DNA of 64,000 nt from NCBI GenBank assembly GCA_023213395.1, contig CM041465.1, positions 99,703,741 to 99,767,740 of the forward strand, written 5' to 3'. Below, piece after piece: positions 36,600 through 48,879 of the stretch. A program made the position numbers and the translations under genes. The stretch comes from Cycas panzhihuaensis (Eukaryota > Cycadophyta). The notes beneath the pieces are model-generated. The model was not told where the DNA came from, ran no database searches, and saw only the letters and a program-made list of their open reading frames with translations. The first letter of the stretch is position 1. Every line of letters starts with the position of its first letter.

Positions 36600-37690
36600 A
36601 TCAAAAGAATCATATTAATAGTTTATTTTTATCTTTTAAAATTTTATTTTTTAAGTTCTTTCTTTAAAAAGTTTAAAAGTATGGTAAAATAACTAAAAAC
36701 GTAACTTCACAGTCAAAAATATGATTTCACTATCAAAAACATAAATTTTCTTTGTTACTTCTAAATTATAAAATTGTGTTTTTAGATATGTTATTGTATT
36801 TTTCATAATTTTATTGCATTTTTAGCATCCTACCTACATTTTTTGCACTATGTAATTATGTTTTTGGAGTGAAAAACTCAATTTTTAAAAAAATTAAGGA
36901 AGTGGACTCATTAAATATGTAGCCCCTCGTTGCATCCTACTGATATCAACTACATGAAGCTAATCCTCTACTAGAATAGCTCCATATTGCCTTAGAAATG
37001 AGAGAAAGAGCCTCTCAAATAACTCAATTTTCAAGTTCTTCCTATAAGAATGAAATTTTTATTTTTATCTTTTTCTTAATAAAGGAGACGTGATTTTCTC
37101 TCTTTTGTGAACACACCTTTCTTTATTAAGCCATTGCGTTTATCAAAGTGAATTATACCTCTTTATAATCATCATTATTGAATGAAATCACTTTGAGATA
37201 GCAAAATGATTCATCTTTTATCCATTAGGCTCAATTATTCTATTTAATATATTCATTTCTCATGGAGCTTTTTGAAGACCTTAATGGTTGTATATTTCAC
37301 TCATTTTCTTTCAAAATTGACTCTTAGATTGGTCTCTAAAATGCCATGAGTTTCTTCTACTTATTAAAGAGCCTAAACTATGATAGGAAACCCTTTAAAA
37401 TTTTATTGTTGATGAGGTTAAACTATTATAATCAAGCTTTGAAGTCTTTCACCCCATTAATAAGTCTAAACTATGATGAGAAGCTCTAAAATAAGTCAAA
37501 ACTATAGTAGTCTTAATGCTCCAAAAATTCATCTATTAATAAGCCTAAAAACTATGATAGTCTATCCTTTGTGCTCCTTCAAAAGGACTTTTCTTTGAAG
37601 TATAGTTAATGAGAGATAAACTATGACCAGTTAAATCTTTAAGTCCCATCCAATTTGTGGGTATTCGATATCAATCTTTTATTTAACGAG
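36600..37690. other. No gene recognised
   Basis: AT-rich. Between 37370 and 37560 phrases like AAGCCTAAACTATGATAG recur at irregular spacing, suggesting an eroded repeat or untranslated part of an old element. Confidence 0.35.
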
Positions 37691-37890
37691 TGAGAACCCA
37701 GTCATTTTGGGTAAGTTATTAGATAATATTCTTTTAATAATGAGAACCCAATCCTTTTGGGTAAGTTGTTAGGTAACATTCTTTTAGTGAATGAGAACCC
37801 AATCCTTTTGGGTAAGTTTTAGGCAACATTCTTTTAGAAATGAGAACCCAATCCTTTTGAGTACGTGTTTAGGCCATATTTCTTTGACTT
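37691..37890. repeat. Minisatellite, about four 50-bp units
   Basis: Units start TGAGAACCCA at 37691, 37741, 37792 and 37841. Each continues ATCCTTTTGGGTAAGTT and an AT-rich end with CATTCTTTTA. Spacing is 49-51 bp and the units differ by a few bases. Confidence 0.9.
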
Positions 37891-40053
37891 ATTATTTTAA
37901 GAAGTATCAAAGGTGGTTTAATTAGATTGTAGATCTTTTGTAGGTTAGTAACCCATCATTCACATATATTATCTTAACTTCATTGACTTTTAATAGAAGA
38001 TCTTTTACCTTCATCATTGCCACCTCTTACCATCCTACTTTCTTCCAAATGTAGGAGTTTCAAGTATCAAGGAGGTAAATGTTTCACCAAAACTTGGCCC
38101 TCTTGTTGATCTTTATTGCTTTTAATGAATTTCTTATCTTATGTCATATGAGGATAATTGATTTAGGCTTATTTCATATGCATTAGGCCATGCTTTAATG
38201 AAATATTATTTTGATTTCATTGATGATGTATGTTGAATGATGATTATTGTATAATAATGCTATTGCCTACTAATGAATAATAACTATAGCACTAAATTCT
38301 TTCTTTCATGATCATTTTAATTCATTTCTTCTTTGAAAATATTTCTTATTTCATATTTTTTTATCTTGGTTTCATCCTTACATTGTTTTATTGATTAATT
38401 TTTGGGCTTGTGCTTATTGCTTTTATAATTTTAGGTCTTTTTTCTTATTAATTAAGTCATTTATGCCTAAGTTTATTAATAAAAATTAATTTTTGACCTT
38501 AATGAGCCATTTTAACCTCTTAATTTATTAAATTTTTAGTCTTGTCAAAAATGTAATTGATTACATTTTTAGTATAAAGTCGTATTTTTCATAGCTTCAA
38601 AAATATGACTAGTATTTTTTACTATCATGCATGTAAAACTCATCTAATACACTAAAATTCTACATGATATCACCTATATTTGATGTAAACTTATCTCTTT
38701 TATGCTTAGAATGAACCCTAAGCCTATTCTCATCTATCATTCAAAATTTAAGAGCTAAGAGATCAAGTTTTAGAGAGCTTCCTTAACATTTTTGGAGATT
38801 TTTTTAGGTTTTCTATTATTGTGGCCTGAAATACTATTTTTGAGAAAAGAAGGGTGAAATCAAGAGGAGACTTTGATGCTTTAGTTGTTATTTCACTTAT
38901 ATTTAAATTTTAATAGTCGGTTTTCTTTAAGATTCTTAATTTCTTTAAGGATTTTAGGTTCAAACTCCTTTGTTCTTGGTAAGGTCTTTTCTATTGTGAA
39001 CTCTTATAATTTTGCTACTCTTTACTGATTGTTAGTGCTTTGAATCTTTCTATTCTTTTTGTTGATATTTGTGGTACCTTTATATTTATTTTTACTTTAG
39101 AAATTTGGCTGAAAGGTCTACCCTTTTTGGATAAAAAAGAGAGTAGACTATTATGAAGGATACTCATCTCTTCACTCATAAAATAACCACTCTTTCCCAT
39201 TCTTCTGTAGCTATCTAAATCCCAAGAGGCTTATTCTTATTTTTGGATTATTTGTGGATATAGTTGAGCCTATGGTTCTTGTTTCTCTTTCTCCTTTATT
39301 GATTTTAAAGGATAAATTTGAAGTAAATTTATCATATGAGAAAAAGAAAACTATTTTAAGGTAGGAGTTTTATAATAGGCAAGAAATCATAGTATTGTTC
39401 TTGTTTGATTTCACTCTTTTATTTCTTTATTTACTTTAGATGGAAATCTAAATTTATGAATGATATATGTTTGACTCAATTAGATCATATAAGGTTTAAG
39501 GATCCAGTTAGTATCCGATAGACTCCAATTATGATAGAACCTCTTTGTTCTTTGGCTTGTTGCTTATTTATGGGTCATGACTTGGATATAACTAGTTATA
39601 TGCAGTCTTTATGATCTAAAAATCATTCATTTTAGTAGTATAAAATCTTCAAGATCTCTTCCTTTATCTTAGAAGAATTATCAAAAAGAAAAATAACATG
39701 TTATTAGAATAAAAAACCTCATATTATCATTTCTTATTATTAAATCTCTTGGTAATTTCACATACATAGTTGTAAGTGGAGTTAGTTATATTCTATGATA
39801 GTTTCTTTGTTATAGAAAAAGTGTGTGTTATATTCCAATAAAGTAGGTTTCTATTCTATTTCAAACACGATTCATCTTTAAAGAAAAAATAAAAAAATAC
39901 ATTATATATATATCTATGTTTCATTTTCTTATTTGTATCTTGAAAGATTAGGTGGATAGATCTTATAGTCTCATTGATTGTTCTTCATTTTACTTCATTA
40001 AAAAAAAAAAATGTAATAAAAATAAATAAGAGAAGAGAAAGCCTTTCAAACAC
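37891..40053. other. No gene recognised
   Basis: AT-rich DNA without a supported frame. A plus-strand stretch near 39240-39360 (VDIVEPMVLVSLSPLL) and the minus open frame at 39015-39200 have no recognisable family. Part of it may be the outer portion of the Tat-like LTR whose inner end is at 40786. Confidence 0.35.
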
Positions 40054-40561
40054 TTAATCCTTCTCCTTCATTTAAGTAAACCTCTAAAGGTTGAAATAAT
40101 AGGAGGAAAGGAGTCCCTAGGAAGGACACAAGAAACATTGTCAATGTAATCTTGAATTCAAAACTCCTCCATCTAATTATACAAGCTAGTGGATTCAATC
40201 ACCCCTCTTACATCCTAGCCTTTTGTTATTTTATTCTTATCTTCATTAAATGGTATAATCAGGTGGAGATTCCTTCTTAGGCCTTTGAAAAGATGGTCAC
40301 TTTGGTTTAATCCTTCTCCTTCATTTAAGTAAACCTCTAAAGGTTGACAGAATAGGAGGAAAGGAGTCATTGGGAAGGACACAAGAAACATTATCAATGT
40401 AATCTTGAATTCAAAACTTCTCCATCTAATTATACAAGGTAGTGGATTCAATCACCCCTCTTACATCCCAGCCTTTCATTACTTTATTCTTATCTTCATT
40501 AAACAGTATAATCAGGTGGAGATTCCTTCTTAGGGCTTTGAAAAGATGGTCACTTTGGTTT
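40054..40561. repeat. Tandem duplication, two 253-bp units
   Basis: 40054-40306 and 40307-40561 are the same sequence in direct order with few differences (for example GTTGAAATAATAGG against GTTGACAGAATAGG). The junction phrase CACTTTGGTTT ends both. It lies inside what appears to be a minus-strand Tat-like LTR. Confidence 0.92.
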
Positions 40562-40786
40562 TCTTAAGCTTTTTATCTCTTGGTCTAAGTTTGAAACAAA
40601 GGAAACATTCCATTGGTTAAGAGATATTTTATTTATGTCTAACCTAAGTCACACCAAAAGCATGCATCAAACCATCATCCTAGACTCAACAATATGATTG
40701 TAAAGCTGTAAGTGGAGGAAGGGATACATACCTTTACTTACCTATGCATTGTCATCATATGATCTATTCCTGATGGTTGAGAAACA
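40562..40786 (-). repeat. Start of a Tat-like 3' LTR, minus strand
   Basis: On minus the LTR begins TGTTTCTCAACC at 40786, directly after a polypurine tract. It continues GGAATAGATC and GCATAGGTAAGTAAAGGTATG, the terminal signature shared with the LTRs at 43625, 49626, 51879 and 63234. It runs left; the outer end is not identified. Confidence 0.65.
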
Positions 40787-40797
40787 CTACCCCCTTG
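40787..40797 (-). other. Polypurine tract of a minus-strand Tat-like element
   Basis: Minus CAAGGGGGTAG directly before TGTTTC, the same arrangement as AAGGGGGCAG before TGTTTC at 63234. Confidence 0.75.
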
Positions 40798-41284
40798 GTA
40801 GTAGAACCTTATCACTCTAAATCCATGATGATAATGAATGCTATTAATACAAATGCTATTAATATGAATAATAACTAGGAGTTAAATATGTATAGATTAT
40901 AAAGGAGTAATGAATATCATAATCGGTATATGGTCAAGATGCACAAGTTGAGGAGAGAGATGGGTATGTAATCAAATTGATCCCAAGGCAAGTGGCCATG
41001 AATCCTAAGTGTGTGTGGGTAAACAAGAAAGGTAACAACCAAGGGGGATGCCTTGGTAACATATTAAGTGGGTGGCATGACCTTAAAATAGGGTCCAAAA
41101 ACCTAAAGAAACCTTTAGGGAGATGAGGGGATACCTCATCACATCAACCAAAGATAACTACTAGGTGGATAAAGGCCTTAGTCATCATAGTTTTACCTCA
41201 TTAATGACCACTTTCAAAGGTGAAGGATGAAGGGGTGGGTTACCCCCTAAGATCCTTTCTAATAAGGTGTCGATTGAGTTGAAA

Positions 41285-41705
41285 GGGAGTCATTTTTAAG
41301 TTGGAAATGATATTTAAGGATGAGGTTAACTAGGTTGTCAAGTTCTATGTTTTAGTCTTGAGGGATATATCGAATGTTGACCAAAGAGAAATGAGATAAT
41401 AGAGATCTGGCTATCATAGCTAGTGATCTCAACCTGGGACAAAGGATTTAATAAACCTAGGTCAACTGAGATATTATAATCTAGGGTTCATAATGCAAGA
41501 TAACAGGACCACTACGAAGACAAAGCACATTGGTCAAGGCTTTGATGACGGTCATAAACTCCACTTTATTATTTGTGGCTTCATGTAAATAGATCCTATA
41601 ATGCATGAGGGTACATCTAGAAGAATCATAAATGATCCAAACTACAGTAGAGGGCCTTAGGTTACTATGACTACCTCTATTAGTGTAGATGAGTAAGGCC
41701 ATAGA
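41285..41705 (-). pseudogene. Archaeal-type RNase H next to a Tat-like 3' LTR (stops)
   Basis: A single minus frame. ALLIYTNRGSHSNLRP corresponds to the FTDGGSRGNPGP start, with catalytic Asp changed to Asn. The middle ATNNKVEFMTVIKALTNVL is the Glu helix and the tail VNIRYIPQD, stop, NIELDNLVNLIL is the conserved end motif. About 490 bp separate it from the polypurine tract at 40787-40797, similar to the 420 bp between 62813 and 63233. No integrase follows it. Confidence 0.75.
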
Positions 41706-42640
41706 GAAGGATAATGGCTACAACTAAAAAGATAGATAAATGTCACCTCTTTGTGGAGGAAAAATGAATGAATAAGAGAAGAAACCCACGTGAAGAATGA
41801 GAGTCTTAAAAGTCACGAAAACCACTTAGCAGAATGATAAGAGATACTTATGGCTAGGCGATAAGGATTGCAGAGGGCTCACCCTATGGGAGGGAGAGGC
41901 GATGACATAGGAAGCTTGTCAATTAGGCTTGAGGTTTGTTGAAAACTTAATAGAAGGCCTAGAAAAGAAAACAAAATTTTATTAGGTGATAAAAGGGGCT
42001 AATATAGCTAAAAGATGAGAGATTAATACATCGATACAGAACTAAGGAGTATAAGCACTTATAGGGTTTTGAACATGTGAGTTGGGGGTAAAAGGACCTT
42101 CACAAAGAAGGGTAGAAACCATCATTATTACTTATAAAAGGTGAGAAAAATAATGCTGAGGAGCTAAAGACGGCTTGGGTCCTTAAGGAAGTAAAAATGG
42201 TCCCAAATATGTTCATACAATGGCTTGATTAGAATGGAAAATAGGCAAAGAGATCTTGGGAGCCTACTGAATCCATAATTCATTTTTACCATTACTCATT
42301 TGAAATTCTTAAAGAATCCCTCTACCACCTCTAATTTCCCTTACCTTTATGAGATTTTTAGGAGAGATATAACCATTAGATCATCACATGAGAGGAGTTT
42401 CTAGGATCTGGAGGATGCCATAGTAGTAGTGAGAGTAGACCCAATGAGTGGATCCTGACTGTGAGTTAGTTTTTTATTTGCTTTTATAATTGAGCTTTCT
42501 GGTAGCTAAGTAGTGCTTATTTTAGGATTATGGGACCTAATAAGGCTTGTTTGGGGTCCTTTAAGGGGTTAAACTAAGGTTTTTGGGTGCCTTAGTCCTA
42601 ATGGACCTACTTTAGGTCCATACAAGGGTATATAGAGATA
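41706..42640. other. Degraded interior of the minus Tat-like element
   Basis: No firm gene. A plus-strand stretch at about 42130-42320 reads VLKEVKMVPNMFIQWLD, stop, NGK and then SWEPTESI, which looks like a chromodomain core (W...gY.....WEP...L). It could equally be chance in a region of biased composition. No PMD gene is visible here, so the element may have lost it. Confidence 0.3.
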
Positions 42641-43625
42641 GTTTTTTGCTTTTTAGGTAGGTATGATTGGTACCATAGAGTTTTATATAATATCATATAT
42701 ATAGGTGTAGTACCATAGAAAAATGTATAGGATATAGACCACTGATTGCTTGATTATTTATGGTACTACAAACTTCTCTATGGCATAGAATAAAAATATT
42801 TTTTTTTTTGAAAAGTTTTTTGCTTGAGATTTAGCTTATTTTTACTCATCTCGGAGAGGGGTTTCTTCCATTGCCTAATAGGTGAATAACTGGTGGTATC
42901 TTGGTTGGATTATAGGTAGTTATAGTAGTGGATAATCATAAAAATATTAGGGCACCAATATTAGCTTTGGTAAAAAATAGTAAAAAATATAAAGTATTGA
43001 TGAAAAGAGGGGGATAACTCCCTGCCAGAGGCTTGGAACTCTTCCCTAAGGATCTGTACATCAGTTCTTAATCTATTATACAGACTAATAGCTAGCAAAA
43101 ATACTTGATAATAGTATTAAATTGAGTCAGAAACTCATGAGAATGATGGCAATCAAGGTGCTAAAGTATAGATGGAGACTAAGAAATAAACCTTAATGAA
43201 ACACATAAAGAAATCTCATAATATATGAACAATGGGATGTATCCATTTGGTAAAATCTCTAACAAATTACCCTGGATAAACCAAGTGATAGATAAGGTAG
43301 GAAGGAGAAAAAGATGCATCATAGGAGTACAAACGAAATGGAACTCACATAAAAATGAGCTATGGGAGTATGTGAGGGACCTCTTTCCAACTGGGAGATT
43401 TTCATGGGGGCACAATAATGTCATTAGACTGGAGTCTTGGTCATCACAGGCAAAACCAGGCATATGCAAGCTAAGCTAATAGATCAATCAAGCATTCATG
43501 CATCCATACAAATGTCATATAAAATAATGACTATAAAGAAAGTAAGTAAAAGGTGCAAGATGGAATATATACCTAGACTTACCTATGTGATAATTTCTTG
43601 ATGTATTCCCAGTAGGCAAAAACCA
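42640..43625 (-). repeat. Tat-like LTR fragment, minus strand
   Basis: On minus it starts near 43625 with TTTTTGCCTACTGGGAATAC and carries ATAGGTAAGTCTAGGTAT, the family terminal signature. Near 42665-42730 it has the repeated GTACCAT...GTACCATAG motif seen in the other LTRs. It is too short to be a complete 2.8-3.2 kb LTR. With the LTR at 40786 it may mark the two ends of an internally deleted element. Confidence 0.55.
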
Positions 43626-44007
43626 TGACTATAATAAAGCATGTGCAAATTAGTAGCTACCAAGCTCTAGATCTCAACCCTACTAGGTCATATACGACAT
43701 TTAATATGACCAAGTTTAATTTTATAAAGAAGGCCAAAAGAAAATTTCATGACAACTACTAAAAAGTCAAGACCTACCTCTAGTCTAGGCACTATAACTT
43801 TCACCAACAAGGTCAAAATTTGGTTATGTCTGCACTAAATTGAAGTACATTTACACCCAGTTGAAATAAATGGTCACATAACTACCTTTGATTTCAGTTT
43901 GATAAACATTTGAATGAGTGGAGTTGAAGTAATGTATTTTTGAGCATTGCTTGTTAAAAGTTTTTTTTAAAAAAAAAAAAATTTAATGTATATCTTTATA
44001 ATTTGAT
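43626..44007. other. No gene recognised
   Basis: AT-rich, with a T-run and A-run at 43965-43982. The 5' LTR of the copia that follows should be here but I cannot match it to the 3' LTR. Confidence 0.4.
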
Positions 44008-44387
44008 ATCAGAATTAAGTCCCATTTAAAGCATTGGACTCCATTTTATATTATTTAGAGGGTTGTGAAGTCAAAAATATTTTGAAAGTTATTTTGTATA
44101 CTAGCTTCGTCCTCCAAAAAAACACTAATAAAGGGCTTTCTATATGATGACCCTTGTATAAACTAGTAGAAAAGCATATTGTAACCTCTCATTAATATAA
44201 ATTATTGCTTGTTGAGGTGGTTAGAGTCCTAATTAGGACATTTGTACATGTCTTGGAGGTGAAGTGGGACACATTGTGTGTTTGTTAAGTGTACTTACAT
44301 TGCTTTTCTTTGGTGCTTTGGTTGTATTGCTTTACTTTCAAGTACTTTATATTTTGAGTTACCTTCCAAGGTAAATTTCTCCTTATA

Positions 44388-45470
44388 ATGGCAATAAATC
44401 TTGGAAATATTATTATACCTAAGTTTGACAGATCAAATTTTCTCAATTAGATTAAATAGATGAGACATATTTTTATTTCAAAGGATATGTGGGAGCTTAT
44501 TGATGCAGGATATGAAGAAATTGATAAAACCATCAGTGAAGATGAAAAGAAGAGCTATAATAAGAATGGTAAGAAGGACAATAGAGCACTTACAGTTATT
44601 TTTTTTACAGTAAAGGATCACATATTTCCTAAAATCAGTAAAGCTATAACATCTAAGGAGGCTTAGGACATCCTCAAAATAACATATGAAGGAGCAACAT
44701 CTTCTAAGTTATAAACACTTAGGAGTAGTTTGAAAACTTAAGGATGATAGCTAGGGAAGGAGTCAATGAGTTCATTACCAAAGTTTAAGATTTAGTGAAT
44801 TAAATAAGGTATTTGTGAGAAGTTATAAATAAACAAAGGATTATGGAAATGATTCTAAGTTATATTAGAGAAATCAAAATATTTGAAATAGTGGTGACAA
44901 GTATTAAAGTATCTAAAGACCTTAGCATGCTTATAATTGATCAATTAAGTGTTATGTTCCTAGCTATTAAGGAAAAGAAAGTGGGTAAAGAATCCCTTAA
45001 ACATGCCTTTACCACTAAGTCTAAAATTAAGCAAAACTTTCAAGGATAAAGTTCTAAGGGAAGAGGCCAATCCCTTAGAGGAGGAGGACAACTAAGAAAC
45101 TAAGGGTAAGGTTTCTAAAACTATTAAGGCTATTAAGGACAAGGTATCTTCTAAGGTCAATAGTATTTTCAAGGCCCAAATCAAGGATTTTGAGGGTCAA
45201 CTCAAAGGTATTTTTAAGTCCAAGGATAAACTTTGGAAGAGGAAGAGAAACTTTTAGAGAAAAAAATCAAAGTCAAAGAGGAAGAGGAAGAGGAATCATC
45301 CAATGTTCCTTTTATCATAGAATGGGTCACTTAGAAAAAAGTTGCTTTACTAGACTGAGTATTGAAAGGGAGACCACTAATGCAATAATTAAAGAAAGGG
45401 GCAATGATAGATTATTTCTCTTAAGCCTAGTGGCTAGTGAAAAAGAGGATAGTTGGTACATCAACTAAGG
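44388..45470 (+). pseudogene. gag: Gag of the decayed copia
   Basis: Starts MAINLGNIIIPKFDRSNF, the F.G.N...W-type gag start, with stops soon after. The segments ISKDMWELIDAGYEEIDKT (44460-44666), the middle helices (44843-45049) and the basic RGRGR stretch with the knuckle QCSFYHRMGHLEKSC (45190-45468) follow in order. The knuckle has Tyr for its second Cys. Frames change between segments. Confidence 0.75.
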
Positions 45471-46990
45471 ATGTTCAACTCATATGACTCATAAAAATAA
45501 ATTGTTTAAAGAGATTGATAAATCTAAGAAACGTAGAATCATATTTTGGGATAATACTATCTATGCTACAGTTTAAAATATATATATATCTATAACAATT
45601 GAATAAGAAGAAACTAGAAGTATAAACAATATTCTACATGTTCCATCTCTAAAGAAAAATCTACTCTTGATGGGTTAGATGATGGAGCAAAAGTATAAGA
45701 TTATCTTTGATAATGATAAATGTACAATCAAGAACAAGTTAAGAAACAAAGAAATTGTAGCAAAGGGACAAATAACTAGTGATATATTATTTAAATAAGT
45801 TATTCCTCCATCAAATTCTCATATTTTAAAAGACTCAACTAATGTTGACAGTGAAATATAGAATAAAATATTTAGCCATGTAAATTATAATAACTTATCC
45901 TTTATGAAAAAAATAGAGATGGTGATTGTACTTCCTATCATAGAAATAAGTAAAGAATTTTATGAGTGTTTCATACTTGGAAAGCAATAAAGAAAAAGTT
46001 TTCTAAATGAAAGTTATAAGGCTAATGGGCCCCTTTAATTGATTTATATAGACCTGTGTGGTCCAATAGATGTTCCTTCACTAGGTGGAGCTAAATACTT
46101 CATAATTTTTATTGATGACTTCACTAAAAAGACTTGGGTTTATTTTATCAAGTTTAAATTAGATGCACTTCAATGTTTTATTGACTTTAAAATTTTAGTT
46201 AAGAAATAGAGTGGTTTTAGAATTCTTATCCTAAGGTCAGATAATGTAGGAAAATTCATCTTAAATGAGTTTAAGGCATATTGTAATTACTATGGTATAA
46301 GGAAGTAACTCATTAATCCTTATACTCCATAATAAAATAGAGTTTTAGAAAGAAAGAAAAAACTATTGTTAACGTAGCTAGAAGTATACTCAAAGATAAA
46401 CACCTTAGACATGAACTTTAAGTGAAAACTATACACATAATAGTTTATTTATTGAATAAGTATACCACCAAGGTTGTTAGGTGAGTCACACTAAAGGAAG
46501 TTTAGTTATGTTATAAGTTAATAATATAACACTTGAAGATTTTTGGGTGTTTAACTTATTTATGTTCATGTTCTAGAATAAAGAAGAACCAAGTTGGATG
46601 ATAAAAGCACCAAATGTATCTTTATAAGATATTGTGATACTTATAGATCCTATAAATTATATGATTTAAAGGATAAAAAGATAATTATAAGTAGGGATAT
46701 CATCTTCAAGGAAGATGAATGCTATCAAGAAAAAGATTAAAAAGATAAAGGAAAAGAGATCATAGTGGAAGTAGATTTAAATCCTAAGCCTTACAAATAA
46801 ACTAATTCCAAATAAAGCAATACCCTCTACATTCAATTAAAGGGTTATTAAATGAGTTTAAATGGGACATGACCCTTCAAATATTTTAGATAACAACTTT
46901 AAGATAAGGACCGCTCAATCTCAAAGTGTAAAATTTGCCTTAATAACTCAAGTAATAGAGTCACATGAGCCTCATAACTTTGAAGAGGCT
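45440..46990 (+). pseudogene. pol: Protease and integrase of the decayed copia
   Basis: The protease site reads WYIN, stop, GCSTHMT near 45448-45490: catalytic Asp is Asn and Ser is a stop. Integrase: LIYIDLCGPIDVPSLGGAKY with the first Asp and FIDDFTKKTWVYFIKFK with the second (46035-46160), then LRSDNVGKFILNEFKAYCN (46240-46290) and the degraded Glu region NRVLERKKKLL near 46330. Dead by multiple stops. Confidence 0.8.
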
Positions 46991-48486
46991 AATATAAAAG
47001 ATAAATGAAGATAAACCATGAAGGAAGAGTATAATGCCTTAGTAAAAAATGATACTTAAGAGTTAGTAGATTTTACACCAAGTAAAAATATCATTGTAAC
47101 CAAGTAGGTCTATAAAACTAAATATAGATAAAATAGAACAATCAACAAGTATAAGGCAAGATTAGTTGCCAAATGATATATATAAATTGAAGGCATAGAC
47201 TACGATAAGACTTTTACACCTATTATAAGACTTGATATGATTCATCTAATGATGGATTTGACCGTACAATAAGGTTGGATAGTTGAACAAATGGATGTTA
47301 AAATTACTTTCTTAAATGGACACATAAAAGATGAAATATATATCCAACAACCCAAAGGTTTTAAAATCAAGGGGGAAGAACACAAGGTCCATAAACTCAA
47401 GAAGGCCTTGTATTGACTCAAAGAAGCACCTAAATCTTGGTACTCTAGGATTGAAAAGTATTTTAGAGATAAAGGATTCTAAAAGAGTTAATATAATCCC
47501 AACTTATATATTAAGATAGAGGGAAGATTAATATTCATTATGGGCTTGTACATTGATGACCTTGTTTATATTGGGAATGGTCCTTATTTGTCCAAAAAAT
47601 TCAAAGAAGACATATGTAAGGAATTTTAAATGATTGATTTAGGACTTATGTATTACTTCTTAGGCTTAAATGTTTGGCAAGATGGAAATGAGATATTTAT
47701 TTCTCAAAAGAAGTACACTTTGGACTTATTTTGTAAGTTCGACATGAGTAATTACAAGGTACTTGCTACACCAATCGAAGTTAGGGTAAAATTATCTAAG
47801 TATAAAGAATTAGCATCAGTTGGCCCTACTCTTTATAGCTAATTGATTAGAAGTTTGATTTACTTAACTTCAACCTAGCCAAACATCATGTATGTAGTTA
47901 GTATAATTTCTAGGTTTATGCATGAACCTAAGATGACATATTAATAAGTAGTAAAAAGGGTCCTTAAGTACTTAAAGGGTACATTTGGTTATGGACTTTA
48001 TTGTAGGTCACTAAGAGATTTTATATTAATTGGTTATATAGACTTAGACTGGATAGAATGTATAAATGATAAGAAATATACCTTAGGTTACACCTTCAAT
48101 TTGGGTTTGGTAATAATAGCTTAGAATTTAAAGAAATAGAGTATAGTATCCTTGTCTACTATAGAAGCACAATATAAAGTAGCGATAATAGGAGCTTATG
48201 AAATAACTTAGCTAAGAAGATTACTCTAAAATTTCTAAAAAGAACAAGATGGTCCCACATAGATACTTTGTGATAATTAAAGTACTATATAGATGACTCA
48301 GAATTTGGTATTTCATGGCTGAATGAAACGCATTGAAACTCAATATCACTTAATCAGAGAATTGGTTTAGAAAAGCGAGATTGAATTAACCTATTATTGT
48401 ATAGAAGAATTAGTGTCAGATATATTTATTAAGGCACTTAAAAAAATAAAGTTTAACAAATTTAGAGATAAGATTGGAGTCTCCTA
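46990..48486 (+). pseudogene. pol: Reverse transcriptase and RNase H of the decayed copia
   Basis: RT: INKYKARLVAK, GIDYDKTFTPIIRLD, EQMDVKITFLNGHIKDEIYI, HKLKKALY, stop, LKEAPKSWYSR and the box LYIDDLVYIGN near 47550. The connection is 47630-47842 (DLGLMYYFLGLNVW). RNase H: IGYIDLDWIECINDKKYTLG near 48035-48085, SLSTIEAQYKVA near 48150-48180 (usual AEY is AQY), and the end VSDIFIKALKKIKFNKF. Stops are dense. Confidence 0.85.
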
Positions 48487-48488
48487 AA

Positions 48489-48526
48489 ATGGGCATTATG
48501 GGGAAGAAATATTGGATAATGCCCAT
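48489..48526 (+). other. Inverted repeat around polypurine tract and LTR start
   Basis: ATGGGCATTAT (48489-48499) and ATAATGCCCAT (48516-48526) are perfect inverted repeats. The loop holds the purine-rich GGGGAAGAAA and the first bases of the 3' LTR. Confidence 0.9.
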
Positions 48527-48700
48527 TAGGGATCATATCTATATATGTCAACTATGACAACATAAAGTGTGGCATAATCAACTTAGTCAACTTAATCAAC
48601 ATTCGAGTGGATATTATAATGATGTTTCTAAACACCAATCGGTGGTAGATGTTGGGTTCTTGCACAACTCCTATCTATAAATTTAAGGGGTTTAAAGACC
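48510..48700 (+). repeat. 3' LTR start of the decayed copia
   Basis: Begins TATTGGATAATGCCC (TG decayed to TA) straight after the polypurine tract. The end is not determined; it may extend to about 48790. Confidence 0.55.
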
Positions 48701-48879
48701 GTGGTATTCATCAATACCACCATCGTGTTGGATATTCTTTTCACCCTTTGTTGTATTTTCCACTCCTTCAAACTTTCATAAATCCTTCAGGAAGGGGAGG
48801 GACTTGATGTGGCTTACTCCATAGTTTTGATAAAACAAATGGGCTAGCCATGGTACAAGGGAAGTAATAAATTAGGCCT

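Larger units (their letters stand above)
44008..48700 (+). mobile_element. Decayed Ty1/copia element, plus strand
   Basis: Order: primer-binding-like site (TGATATCAGAATTAAG near 44010), leader, gag (44388 on), protease, integrase, RT, RNase H (to 48486), polypurine tract (48500-48509), 3' LTR starting at 48510. The 5' LTR is not recognised and the 3' LTR end is not fixed, so the limits are approximate. It is the most heavily broken copia in the window. Confidence 0.75.

Noticed and set aside
37691-37890. CRISPR-like array
   Set aside because: The whole 50-bp unit repeats with no unique spacers; it is a minisatellite in a plant-type genome.
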